Positions 52,827 to 61,095 of a stretch of DNA of 64,000 nucleotides are shown one piece after another. Below the pieces are notes generated by a model. That model did not search any database and was not told the origin of the DNA. It saw only the letters and a program-made list of their open reading frames with translations. Source of the stretch: Methylotuvimicrobium buryatense 5G (GTDB lineage Bacteria; Pseudomonadota; Gammaproteobacteria; Methylococcales; Methylomonadaceae); contig NZ_KB455575.1 in the NCBI RefSeq assembly GCF_000341735.1, positions 252,582 through 316,581 of the forward strand. The letters run 5' to 3'. Numbering within the stretch: position 1 is the stretch's first letter; the number at the start of each line of letters is the position of its first letter. The position numbers and the translations under genes were made by a program.

Positions 52827-53024
52827 TCAGGCGAAAGCAGCTTGCGGCATCAACTGTTGTTCGGCATGGCTTTCGTCGAGAATTTGTTTGACGTGGCGGC
52901 TGCATTTGCCGCATACACTGCCGACGCCTAGACACTGATTCAGGTGTTTGCGTGAACAGTGGCCGTTTTCAATAGCGGATTTGATTTGCTTATCGGTAAC
53001 CGCCTTACAGACACAAACATACAT
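52827..53024 (-). CDS. bfd: Bacterioferritin-associated ferredoxin
   Basis: Bfd carries a [2Fe-2S] cluster and reduces bacterioferritin to release iron. The 65-residue protein has the four cluster cysteines as CVC near the N-terminus (MYVCVCKAVTD) and CGKC (GVGSVCGKCSRHV). A GGAG ribosome site precedes the ATG. A Fur-box-like sequence lies about 30 bases upstream, as expected for a gene induced in iron starvation. Confidence 0.95.
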   Translation of the reverse strand: MYVCVCKAVTDKQIKSAIENGHCSRKHLNQCLGVGSVCGKCSRHVKQILDESHAEQQLMPQAAFA

Positions 53025-53054
53025 AAGTCATGCTCCAATAAATGTTGGTTATGT

Positions 53055-53077
53055 AAATAATAACAATTCTCATTAGA
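53055..53077 (-). promoter_or_regulatory. Fur-box-like sequence upstream of bfd
   Basis: On the minus strand TAATGAGAATTGTTATTAT closely follows the repeated NAT(A/T)AT pattern of Fur sites (for example GATAATGATAATCATTATC). It sits 31 bases before the bfd start, where a repressor would cover the promoter. Confidence 0.6.
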
Positions 53078-53132
53078 ATGTAAAGCGGTTTTTTTGGATT
53101 TGAGTAATTGATCGCAAATCGAAGGTTAGGGG

Positions 53133-53275
53133 AAAGGTTAAAGGTTAAAGGTTAAAGGTTAAAGGTTAAAGGTTAAAGGTTAAAGGTTAAAGGTTAAAGG
53201 TTAAAGGTGAAAGAGGAAAGAGGAAAGAGGAAAGAGGAAAGAGGAAAGAGGAAAGAGGAAAGGTGTAAGGTGTAA
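53133..53275. repeat. Heptameric tandem repeats GGTTAAA, GAGGAAA and GGTGTAA
   Basis: About ten copies of GGTTAAA (53133-53208) run directly into about seven copies of GAGGAAA (53211-53261), then two of GGTGTAA. All have a 7-base period. The block ends 16 bases from the stop of putA, which is convergent to it. Confidence 0.95.
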
Positions 53276-53291
53276 GGTGGCTATTTGGTGT

Positions 53292-56200
53292 TTAGCGTAA
53301 GTCTTGGTTCAGTAGACTGGCATTGCCGCCGATTGCGGCGGTATTGATTGTGACGGTTTGTTCGACTGAAAAGCGTTTTAGATAATCGGGTCCGCCGGCT
53401 TTCGGGCCGGTTCCGGACAGGCCCATGCCTCCGAAGGGTTGTACGCCTACCGTCGCGCCGATCATGTTGCGGTTGATATAGAGATTACCGACTTTGGCTT
53501 GTTGTTGAATCTTGCGTGCCGTTGCGTTGATTCGGCTGTGAATGCCCAGCGTCAAGCCGTAACCGGTGGCATTGATGTCGTCGATTACTTGCTCAAGGGT
53601 ATTGCTAGAATAGCGGACGATGTGCAGTATCGGGCCGAACACTTCTTCGGTCAGTTGCGCAAGCGAGTCGATTTCGATCAATGTTGGGGGAAAATAAGTC
53701 CCATCCGGCAATTCGTGCGGTAACGGCGATTGAAATAAAATGCCGGCATGTTGACGCATGGCTTCAACATGCGTATTTAATTTGTCTAAGGCCTTTCGGT
53801 CGATGACCGGGCCGATATCGGTTGCATAATGGCCCGGATCGCCGATCGTCAACTGCTGCATCGCGCCGATCAGAAGTTCGATGACTTTATCGGCGGTTTC
53901 GTGGGGCAAGAATAATACACGCAAGGCCGAGCATCGCTGGCCGGCGCTGTTGAAAGCGGATTGCACCGCATCCAGTACCAGTTGTTCCTTATGTGCCGAC
54001 GTGTCGGCGATCATCGCATTTTGACCGCCGGTCTCGGCGATCAACGGCACGATATCGGCGTGTTCGGCGAGCTGTCGATTGATCGAACGCGCCGTTTCGG
54101 TAGAACCGGTAAACGCGACGCCGGCAATACGCGGATCCCGAAGTAACAGGGGCCCTATTTCAGAACCGATGCCCGGCACGAAATTCAATACCGGGCCCGG
54201 AATGCCGGCTTGATGCAGAAGTTTGACGCATGCTGCCGCGGTGAGCGAAGTCGCTTCGGCCGGTTTAGCCACGACCGTATTGCCGGCCGCTAGCGCCGCT
54301 GCGATTTGGCCGGTAAAAATGGCAATCGGAAAATTCCACGGGCTGATGCATAAAAATACGCCGCGGCCGTAATAAGCCAAAAAATTATCCTCGCCGCATG
54401 GCCCGGGTAAAGCCATCGGTCGGTCGAACAACTCAAGGGTGCGTGCGGCATAGTAGCGGCAAAAATCGACCGCTTCTCTGACGTCGGCCAAAGCGTCTTT
54501 GATTGTTCTGCTGCCTTCGCTGACGCATAAAGAGACCAGTTCGGTACGGTTATACTCCAACAAATCGGCAGCATTGTTAAGATAGCGCGCTCGTTTTTGC
54601 ACGTTAGTCGAACGCCATGCATCAAAAGCCTCTGAAGCTGTGTCGAGAGCGTCGGCAACGGTATCGGCACCGCAAAATGCAACGGTACCGACTTTATGCG
54701 AATGATTGGCGGGATTTACGATAACCCGTTCGCTACCCGACAGACATTTTCCGTTAATCAACGGGCCGGCATGATGAGAGAGGCCGGATAATTCGTCGAG
54801 ACTTTTTTGCAACGAGTACAACTGTTCGGTATCGGCCAGATTGAAGCCTTCCGAATTGCGCCTTTCCTTACCGAATAGATCGACCGGCAGCGGTACGCTG
54901 GTTTTCTCGAAATCATTGAGTCCAAGCCAGAAAGTGACTGGATTTTGCACGATGCGTTCAATGTCGATATCGGGGTTTTCGATTTGATTGACGAAAGAGG
55001 TATTCGCGCCGTTTTCCAGCAAACGCCTAACCAGATAAGGCAATAGTTCTTGATAATGGCCGATCGGCGCATAAATCCGGCACGGAATAGACCAATTCGG
55101 GTGCGTCGCCAAATTTTGATAAAGCGCTTCGCCCATGCCGTGCAGGCGCTGAAATTCGTAATCTTTACGATTGCCAGCCATTTGCCTGATCGCGGCGACG
55201 GTATGGGCATTATGTGTCGCGAATTGTGGATAAAATATGTCGGGTTCTATCAATAATCGCGTTGCGCAAGCCAGATAAGAAATGTCGGTCGCCGATTTTC
55301 GCGTGAACACAGGATAAGCGGAGAGTCCTAATTCCTGAGCGCGTTTAATTTCTGTGTCCCAGTACGCGCCTTTGACTAATCGGACCGGAATCTTCTTATG
55401 CTCTGTTTTGGCCAGAGCCGAAAGCCAAGCGATGACATGCGGAGCCCGTTTTTGATAGGCTTGTACCGCAAGGCCTAGTCCAGGCCATCCTTTTAAACTC
55501 GGATGAGTGAAGACCGCCTCGAAAATCGTCAGCGATAGACTCAAGCGTTCCGATTCTTCGGCATCGATCGTCAATGTTAATCCGCCTTGCCGCGCGTATT
55601 GAGCCAACGTGAGTAGTTTTGCAGTCAATTCCGGGGTAGCCCGTTGGTGTTGCAACGCTTCATAGCGGGGACAAAGTGCCGATAGTTTGACCGAAACGCC
55701 CGGTTTTTCGAACAACGATTCACCGTCGGATTCTTGAGACAGTTGCCGGATCGCATCGAGATAGGCCGAGAAATAACGCTCCGCGTCCGAGACGGTGACC
55801 GCCGCTTCGCCGAGCATATCGAAGGAATAACGGTATTCGGGATACTTTTGGCTGGCATGCAGCGCCTCGAAAATCGTTTCAGCCATGACGAATTGCGAGC
55901 CTAAAAAATGCATTGCTTTTTGCAACGCCAGACGGATGACAGGTTGACCTAAACGCCCGAGCAAATACTCGAATACTTGTGCCTCGTCAGCCTTGATATA
56001 GCGTTCGAATAAACCGGTCACTAGTAAAGCGCCGGTCGATAAGTTAACCAGCATCGAGTCGCTATGATGGAGATGCGTTTGCCAATCGGCCGAAGATAAT
56101 TTATCGGCGAGAAAACGGTCTTGTGTCGCGCTATCCGGTATGCGTAATAGGGCTTCGGCAATGCTCATCAATACCACGCCTTCTTCGCTATTGAGCCGGT

Positions 56201-56402
56201 ATTCATGCATAAAGGCATCGACAACGGATTGCTTGTCTTTATCGGCCCGGATCTGTTCAACCAGTATACGAGCCAGCGCTTCGGCTTCGGCGGGATTATA
56301 ATCGGTCAAGCCAACCATTAATTCGATTACGCTAGCAGTTTCATCGTTCAAGTAGGCTTGATCGATAGCTTTGCGCAAGGTTGATAAAGAAAGACTAACC
56401 AT
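53292..56402 (-). CDS. putA: Bifunctional proline dehydrogenase / P5C dehydrogenase PutA
   Basis: PutA oxidises proline to glutamate in two steps. The 1036-residue protein has an alpha region, then a FAD-binding proline dehydrogenase barrel (about 170-470: LTIDAEESERL, RLVKGAYWDTEIK). A C-terminal aldehyde dehydrogenase (about 540-1010) shows NFPIAIFTGQIAAALAAGN, the glutamate in IAETGGQNAMI and the catalytic cysteine in NSAGQRCSAL. It lacks the N-terminal ribbon-helix-helix DNA-binding domain of the 1320-residue E. coli protein, so it is not its own repressor. It stands alone. Confidence 0.95.
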   Translation of the reverse strand: MVSLSLSTLRKAIDQAYLNDETASVIELMVGLTDYNPAEAEALARILVEQIRADKDKQSVVDAFMHEYRLNSEEGVVLMSIAEALLRIPDSATQDRFLADKLSSADWQTHLHHSDSMLVNLSTGALLVTGLFERYIKADEAQVFEYLLGRLGQPVIRLALQKAMHFLGSQFVMAETIFEALHASQKYPEYRYSFDMLGEAAVTVSDAERYFSAYLDAIRQLSQESDGESLFEKPGVSVKLSALCPRYEALQHQRATPELTAKLLTLAQYARQGGLTLTIDAEESERLSLSLTIFEAVFTHPSLKGWPGLGLAVQAYQKRAPHVIAWLSALAKTEHKKIPVRLVKGAYWDTEIKRAQELGLSAYPVFTRKSATDISYLACATRLLIEPDIFYPQFATHNAHTVAAIRQMAGNRKDYEFQRLHGMGEALYQNLATHPNWSIPCRIYAPIGHYQELLPYLVRRLLENGANTSFVNQIENPDIDIERIVQNPVTFWLGLNDFEKTSVPLPVDLFGKERRNSEGFNLADTEQLYSLQKSLDELSGLSHHAGPLINGKCLSGSERVIVNPANHSHKVGTVAFCGADTVADALDTASEAFDAWRSTNVQKRARYLNNAADLLEYNRTELVSLCVSEGSRTIKDALADVREAVDFCRYYAARTLELFDRPMALPGPCGEDNFLAYYGRGVFLCISPWNFPIAIFTGQIAAALAAGNTVVAKPAEATSLTAAACVKLLHQAGIPGPVLNFVPGIGSEIGPLLLRDPRIAGVAFTGSTETARSINRQLAEHADIVPLIAETGGQNAMIADTSAHKEQLVLDAVQSAFNSAGQRCSALRVLFLPHETADKVIELLIGAMQQLTIGDPGHYATDIGPVIDRKALDKLNTHVEAMRQHAGILFQSPLPHELPDGTYFPPTLIEIDSLAQLTEEVFGPILHIVRYSSNTLEQVIDDINATGYGLTLGIHSRINATARKIQQQAKVGNLYINRNMIGATVGVQPFGGMGLSGTGPKAGGPDYLKRFSVEQTVTINTAAIGGNASLLNQDLR

Positions 56403-56532
56403 AGAAAGTTTACGTTATTGTGCGAACGAATTAACTATTTTAAGAAAAAGATCTGCCGATAACATATTAAGTTGAATCCTTGGTATTTTTTATACTCCAA
56501 AAAATGTTTGTCCACAAATAACTGTTGTATTG

Positions 56533-57528
56533 ATGATTAGATTTTCGAGAATTTTGTTTGTTGTGCTTTTAAGTTGGCTCGTCGGGTGCGCGCCGGCCGT
56601 TTATAAGCCAGGTCAACCCGTCATAGAAGCGCTATTGCTGGAAGATCGCTATATCACACCGGACGGCTCCTGGTTGCCGGTCAGAAAATGGCTGCCGGAA
56701 CCGGGCCAAACGAAGGCTGTATTGATCGCTTTACACGGTTTCAACGATTACAGCCGCTTTTTCGAGGAGCCTGGGGCATTTCTAAAACAAAAAGGAATCG
56801 CCAGTTATGCCTACGATCAACGCGGTTTCGGTCAAAGCCCGCGTCGGGGCTTGTGGAGCGGTATCGATGCGTATACTGAGGATCTGGATTTGTTTGTCAG
56901 ACTGATAAAAAGCAAGCATCCGGGGCTGCCGGTTTATCTTTTGGGCGAAAGCATGGGAGGAGCCGTCATCATCGCGGCTATGTCCCGCGAGAAGGCGACG
57001 CCGGTTAGTGGTTTAATTTTATCGGCGCCTGCCGTTTGGTCTCGCGAAACGATGCCGTGGTATCAACGCAGTTTGTTGTGGTTTATGTCCCACACGATGC
57101 CCTGGATGACGTTGACCGGGCGGGGTTTGAAAATACAAGCCTCGGATAATATTGAAATGCTTCGGGAGTTGGGTAAAGATCCGCTGGTGATTAAGGAAAC
57201 TCGCGTCGAAACGATTCATGGGTTAACCGATCTGATGGATTCGGCATTCAATAATGCTCAGAATATTCATGTCGATACTTTGATGCTGTATGGTGAAAAG
57301 GACGAAGTCATACCAAAGCAGCCGACGCTGCGTTTTTTGCGGGATTTTCTCGACACCGAAGGCGCCGATAGAACCGTTGCTTTCTACGAGAACGGCTATC
57401 ACATGCTGTTGCGCGATTTGCAAGCTAAAGTGATTTGGCGGGATATCGCTGCATGGGTCAAGGCATCGCACAAGCCTTTGCCATCAGGAGCCGATCAGCG
57501 CGATTGGCGAATGTTGGCGAAAAGATAA
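56533..57528 (+). CDS. Alpha/beta hydrolase lipoprotein (monoacylglycerol-lipase-like)
   Basis: The 331-residue protein has a lipoprotein signal (LLSWLVGCAP). The hydrolase fold shows LIALHGFNDYSRFFEEPG, YDQRGFGQSPRRG and the nucleophile elbow GESMGGA. The late acid and base are in YGEKDEVIP and YENGYHMLLRD. It is typical of S33-type lysophospholipases/monoacylglycerol lipases. The ATG at 56533 was chosen over an adjacent TTG. Its stop is directly followed by a nest of repeats. Confidence 0.88.
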   Translation: MIRFSRILFVVLLSWLVGCAPAVYKPGQPVIEALLLEDRYITPDGSWLPVRKWLPEPGQTKAVLIALHGFNDYSRFFEEPGAFLKQKGIASYAYDQRGFGQSPRRGLWSGIDAYTEDLDLFVRLIKSKHPGLPVYLLGESMGGAVIIAAMSREKATPVSGLILSAPAVWSRETMPWYQRSLLWFMSHTMPWMTLTGRGLKIQASDNIEMLRELGKDPLVIKETRVETIHGLTDLMDSAFNNAQNIHVDTLMLYGEKDEVIPKQPTLRFLRDFLDTEGADRTVAFYENGYHMLLRDLQAKVIWRDIAAWVKASHKPLPSGADQRDWRMLAKR

Positions 57529-58085
57529 ACCTAGAAAAAGTATTTTGCCATGAAGATCATGAAGAAAAAAACGGTAAATCAATGATTTATTTTGCCTACG
57601 CAAATTATTTTTGCTCTCCAAATGCTTATGAAGGACTGGCAGTAGCTCTCACTGCCATTAAGTTAAGGATTTTTCCGTTCGCCCTGAGTCTGTCGAAGGG
57701 TGAATGGAAAAATCCTGGGTCGATAAGTTAAGTCGTCCATGGTTCGACAGGCTCACCATGAACGGCTTAACTTAATGGCAATGGGCAGTAGCCCTGCAAA
57801 TGAAAGTACGAGGGGTGGGTGAGAGTGCGGTCACTCGCCCGACAGGGCGCCGTGAATACGTCCATGTAGGTTCGACGGCGGCTCCCTGCCGCCGACGCCT
57901 GTCGGTCGAGCAACCACACTCTCTTCGGAGCCGGCATTTTCTCTGCTGAGCTTCGTATATCGAAAAATTAGAAAAGGAGTCCGAATCTGTGAGCTTTCGC
58001 AGTAAAAGGTTGTTAAAATTTTAGAGTAGGCCGTTAAAAGACTTCATGAACTTCATGGTTAAACTGCCGAATTTAGGTTTATACG
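57529..58085. repeat. Nested repeats: element E containing a D-b element containing MITE-B
   Basis: No gene is seen. The outer ends (AACCTAGAAAAAG...GCCATGAAGATCATGAAG and CTTCATGAACTTCATGGTTA) match the solo element E at 43578-43762. Inside lies a D-b element (about 57615-58015: TGAAAGTACGAGGGGTGGGT, GGCGCCGTGAATACGTCC, GAGCTTTCGCAGTAAAAG). Its left arm is in turn split by MITE-B. Confidence 0.65.
57650..57783. mobile_element. MITE-B copy 3, inside a D-b element
   Basis: The ends are CACTGCCATTAAGTTAA and the complement of CATTGCCATTAAGTTAA. The interior differs from copies 1 and 2 and instead carries the CGTTCGCCCTGAGTCTGTCG motif also present in MITE-A. It is flanked by GGCAGTAGCTCT and GGCAGTAGCCCT, a 12-base duplication with one mismatch. 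Confidence 0.8.
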
Positions 58086-58094
58086 CCCGGGGAA

Positions 58095-59417
58095 CTATCG
58101 AACCGGCGTCAATTCCCGAGTGTTTTTGATGAAAACAAAACTGTCGTAACGCCGCGCGACGCGCGATCCGACATACTGGCCGTAGTCCCGTCTTGGATCG
58201 TAAATCACCCCGATCGCACGGTTTCCAATCAGTTGACCGAGCGCTTCGTGGCGCCGTTCTTCGTCGCCGAACATCAAATAAAACGCTTCCGGTTCGAGCC
58301 TTGCCAAGACTTCCTCGATGCTGCCTGGCTGCGCTTTGGGTATGGTCATGATCGACATCGGCGCGCCCCAATTAGCCCCGGCATTTACCTTGCCTTGATC
58401 GGTTCCGAAACCCACGATATATACCTGCTCCGCGCCGAGCGATTGCCGGCTCAATTGACCGATATTCAAGGTTTCTCGCAGAATCATCGTGGTTTTGCTG
58501 GCATCGCCGACATGCGTGTTGTGCGCCCAAACGATGCCTTTTGCTTCGGGACCATGACGTTCGAGCAAGCCCTCGACCGATACCCACATGTGTTTGGCAC
58601 GGCTATTCCAGGCATCGGGTCCTTCGCGGATCGCCAAGCGGAAAAAATCCTCGGCATTCTTGATGACCAGGGCTTTTTGCCTGGCTCGAAAACGGATTTT
58701 AGGGTCGTTATCAGCGGCTTCGGGCTTTAGATCTTGAATGATTTTAAGGACTTCTGCCAACTCTTTTTCGCATGAAAAACCGCCTCGCGCCGTGGCTCTC
58801 GCGTACATCCATTCATCACGGTCGTACTCCTTGAAACAGTTCAGCCGGCGTTCGATTTCGGGAAGCTGCTCGGGAAAATACGCGCCGGTTAGTGCTAGTA
58901 GGTCGTCTATCGCTTCCCATTGCCCGTAGACATCCATGCCGAACAAGCCGATTTTATCCGATTCCGGACGGGTTTTGTTGAATTCGCGAAGCCATTCGGC
59001 CAAGGCCTCAATGTCCCGGTTCGCCCACATCCATTGCGGCCAGCGGGCGAAGGTTTTGAGCACATCGACAGCCGTCGTGCCCGGCTTGGATCGGCCTTTG
59101 ACATAGTCGTTGAGTCGATAGAGCGAAGGCCAATCGCCTTCGACGGCAATGAATGAAAAGCCTTTTTCGGTAATCAAGCGCTTGGAAATTTCGCTGCGCC
59201 AATGGTAGAACTCATGCGTACCGTGCGTCGATTCGCCGAGTAAGACCAATTTTTTATCGCCGGCGGTTTCGATTAAACGGTTGAGGTCCGAATTTTGCTT
59301 GAGAGTAATGGCTTTCGGCGCTAAATAAGCCGACAAAGACTCGGATTCGGCATGCGCGAGCGTTACGCAGAACAATAAAAAGACCGGAAAAAACAAAAAA
59401 TGCGTGATGATTTTCAT
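58095..59417 (-). CDS. Exported erythromycin-esterase-like hydrolase
   Basis: The 440-residue protein belongs to the erythromycin esterase/succinoglycan-biosynthesis-like family. It has a signal peptide (MKIITHFLFFPVFLLFCVTL). Active-site motifs include LLGESTHGTHEFYHWR and FIAVEGDWPSLYRLN, plus WAHNTHVGDA near the C-terminal part. True Ere enzymes open macrolide lactones; environmental homologues like this one have no proven substrate, so a resistance role should not be assumed. It begins 1 base after the stop of the upstream membrane protein and is surely cotranscribed. Confidence 0.85.
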   Translation of the reverse strand: MKIITHFLFFPVFLLFCVTLAHAESESLSAYLAPKAITLKQNSDLNRLIETAGDKKLVLLGESTHGTHEFYHWRSEISKRLITEKGFSFIAVEGDWPSLYRLNDYVKGRSKPGTTAVDVLKTFARWPQWMWANRDIEALAEWLREFNKTRPESDKIGLFGMDVYGQWEAIDDLLALTGAYFPEQLPEIERRLNCFKEYDRDEWMYARATARGGFSCEKELAEVLKIIQDLKPEAADNDPKIRFRARQKALVIKNAEDFFRLAIREGPDAWNSRAKHMWVSVEGLLERHGPEAKGIVWAHNTHVGDASKTTMILRETLNIGQLSRQSLGAEQVYIVGFGTDQGKVNAGANWGAPMSIMTIPKAQPGSIEEVLARLEPEAFYLMFGDEERRHEALGQLIGNRAIGVIYDPRRDYGQYVGSRVARRYDSFVFIKNTRELTPVR

Positions 59418-59418
59418 A

Positions 59419-59994
59419 TTATCTAAGAGATTTGAGATGCCGAATGAAAGCAAGTCGGAATCGGTTTATCGATAAGAATAACGATGATTTCTTAAGGGCT
59501 TGAACCCAATTTTTCGGTAATAGTTTCTCAAATTTTTGTTTCAAATTGACGATTTGGCCAACGATGCGTTGATGCATCGCGCTTGCCTTGATTGAATCGA
59601 TAATCCGCATTAAAAATTCATAGGATATCTTGAACCAAACAAATGTTAAGAGCTTGGCTTTGGCAATGCGAAAAAGCCAGAAAGTAAATGCAGCAATTGG
59701 AATTTTACCGATATAAAGGGTAATGCCAAAAGCTAGACTACCTTTGGCAAGCAAGCCGATTGCGATAAAGCCGAGTAGCTCGACCTGAATGAATAAAAAC
59801 AGAAAAACGCACAGAAGCGCGTAGCGATTCAAGTCGACAACCGAGGATTCTATTCGTTGCAAAACCTTCAGGCTATGGACAAACCTAAAAACCGGAATAG
59901 CAATCGTATCCCAGATCAGCTCTTCCAGTAGAATATAAATAAAAACCCAAAAGCCTAAGAATAAATTGCTGATTTTCTTTATAAGTTTTGCCAT
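59419..59994 (-). CDS. Hypothetical membrane protein upstream of the esterase-like gene
   Basis: The 191-residue basic protein has an N-terminal hydrophobic helix (ISNLFLGFWVFIYILLEELI). Two more central membrane segments follow (YALLCVFLFLFIQVELLGFI and GKIPIAAFTFWLF). The C-terminal half is Lys/Arg-rich and predicted helical, with a W-x-x-x-x-K-x-S ending region. No family is recognised. The ATG at 59994 was preferred over an in-frame TTG at 60012. It overlaps nothing and is spaced one base from the esterase-like gene. Confidence 0.7.
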   Translation of the reverse strand: MAKLIKKISNLFLGFWVFIYILLEELIWDTIAIPVFRFVHSLKVLQRIESSVVDLNRYALLCVFLFLFIQVELLGFIAIGLLAKGSLAFGITLYIGKIPIAAFTFWLFRIAKAKLLTFVWFKISYEFLMRIIDSIKASAMHQRIVGQIVNLKQKFEKLLPKNWVQALKKSSLFLSINRFRLAFIRHLKSLR

Positions 59995-60059
59995 AGAAAA
60001 GCCGGTGTGCAAAAGTAATCAAGCGTTGGGTGAAAAAATTAGAAAAGCGTATGTTTTTT

Positions 60060-60230
60060 GGCTTCCCACTTAAAACGGGATAAAAGTACTAAGGATTAAC
60101 CGTTCGCCCTGAGCTTGTCGTAGGGTGGATGGTTAATCCGCCTATGGTTCGACAGGGCTCTCCTGAGCGCAGCCGAAGGGCTCACCACAAACGGATTAAC
60201 TTTAAACTGTCCCGCGTTAAGTGAGTAGCC
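60060..60230. mobile_element. MITE-A copy 2
   Basis: A 171-base copy, inverted with respect to 14679-14848. Its ends are GGCTTCCCACTTAAAACGGG and the complement of GGCTACTCACTTAACGCGGG. The interior is the same, with TTCGACAGGGCTCTCCTGAG. Flanks are T-rich (TGTTTTTT and GATTTTTTT), so a target duplication cannot be decided. It abuts the stop of the 60238-60507 gene. Confidence 0.88.
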
Positions 60231-60237
60231 GATTTTT

Positions 60238-60507
60238 TTAAACAGTGCAAGCCGAGACGATTTCGCCTTTGTTGTTCAATATCAGTTTTAAACGGCCATA
60301 GCAAGATTTTTGATCGCATTGGCATCCTGAACCTTCCATGATGCTTTCAAGGAATGTGACATAAATCAACAATTCGCCGGGTTGCCGGTCCAAAACCTCA
60401 TACTGTATCGATTCGTTTATAATCCACCCGTTTTGGCTGCAAAAATCAGTCAAGACATGGGTGTTTTCCAAAAATTTTTTTATCGGGTCGTCTTTCGTAT
60501 TAATCAT
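60238..60507 (-). CDS. Hypothetical small protein with CxCxxxxxC motif
   Basis: The 89-residue protein starts MINTKDDPIKKFLENTHVLT and contains GCQCDQKSCYGRLKLIL, a cysteine spacing that could bind metal. No family is recognised. The ATG at 60507 has GGAG 8 bases upstream. Its stop is 7 bases from the edge of a MITE-A copy, so the native 3' flank has been altered. Confidence 0.6.
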   Translation of the reverse strand: MINTKDDPIKKFLENTHVLTDFCSQNGWIINESIQYEVLDRQPGELLIYVTFLESIMEGSGCQCDQKSCYGRLKLILNNKGEIVSACTV

Positions 60508-61095
60508 CGCTGCCGCTCCCAGTGATTCGTTGTCGATTAAGATAAACAACCGGAACGACTAAAGCAATTGACTGAATGGAATAAAGTCGAATCGGGTTTC
60601 AAGTATTGTTGACTCCTATCCGGTCGAAGAAACGGGCTGTTTCCAGAAGGTGCGAAAGGTATATACCCATCGCACTTCAAATTTCGGCATTGACGCGTGG
60701 AGGTGCCGGGGTGTTCGGCAAAGGCTTTGACAGCAGGGATGCTGTCACAGAGCCTACATGGACGTATTCACGGCGTCCTTTGACGGACACCCCGGCGCCG
60801 AAATTTGACCAGCAAAGGGTATAAATGCTTTTTTACTGTGAAAGTTCGTAAATTTGGATTCATTATCTAATTTTTCGATATACAAATCTCTGTTCTGGCA
60901 ATGCCGGTTCCGGAGAGGGTGCGGTTGCTCGATCGACAGGCGTTGGCGGCAGGATAGCCGCCATCGAGCCTACATGGACGTATTCACGGCGTCCTGTCGG
61001 GCGAGTGACCGCGCCCTCCCCACGTCTCGTACTTTCATTTGCCGGGGTGATTGCCGGGCTTTCATGAACGTTAGGTTTAACGCTGAAGAAATTTC
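60508..61095. repeat. Two family-D elements back to back (60657-60823 D-a, 60833-61080 D-b)
   Basis: No gene is seen. The D-a element has TATACCCATCGCACTTCAAA at its left and AATTTGACCAGCAAAGGGTA at its right. The D-b element is in the opposite orientation to those at 43880 and 57790 and spans from TTTTACTGTGAAAGTTCGTA to GGGCTTTCATGAACGTTAGG. Together they make an almost continuous repeat block upstream of mtaB's 3' end. Confidence 0.65.

Noticed and set aside
58233-58730. A 165-codon plus-strand open frame
   Set aside because: It is fully antisense to the erythromycin-esterase-like gene, whose motifs are clear.
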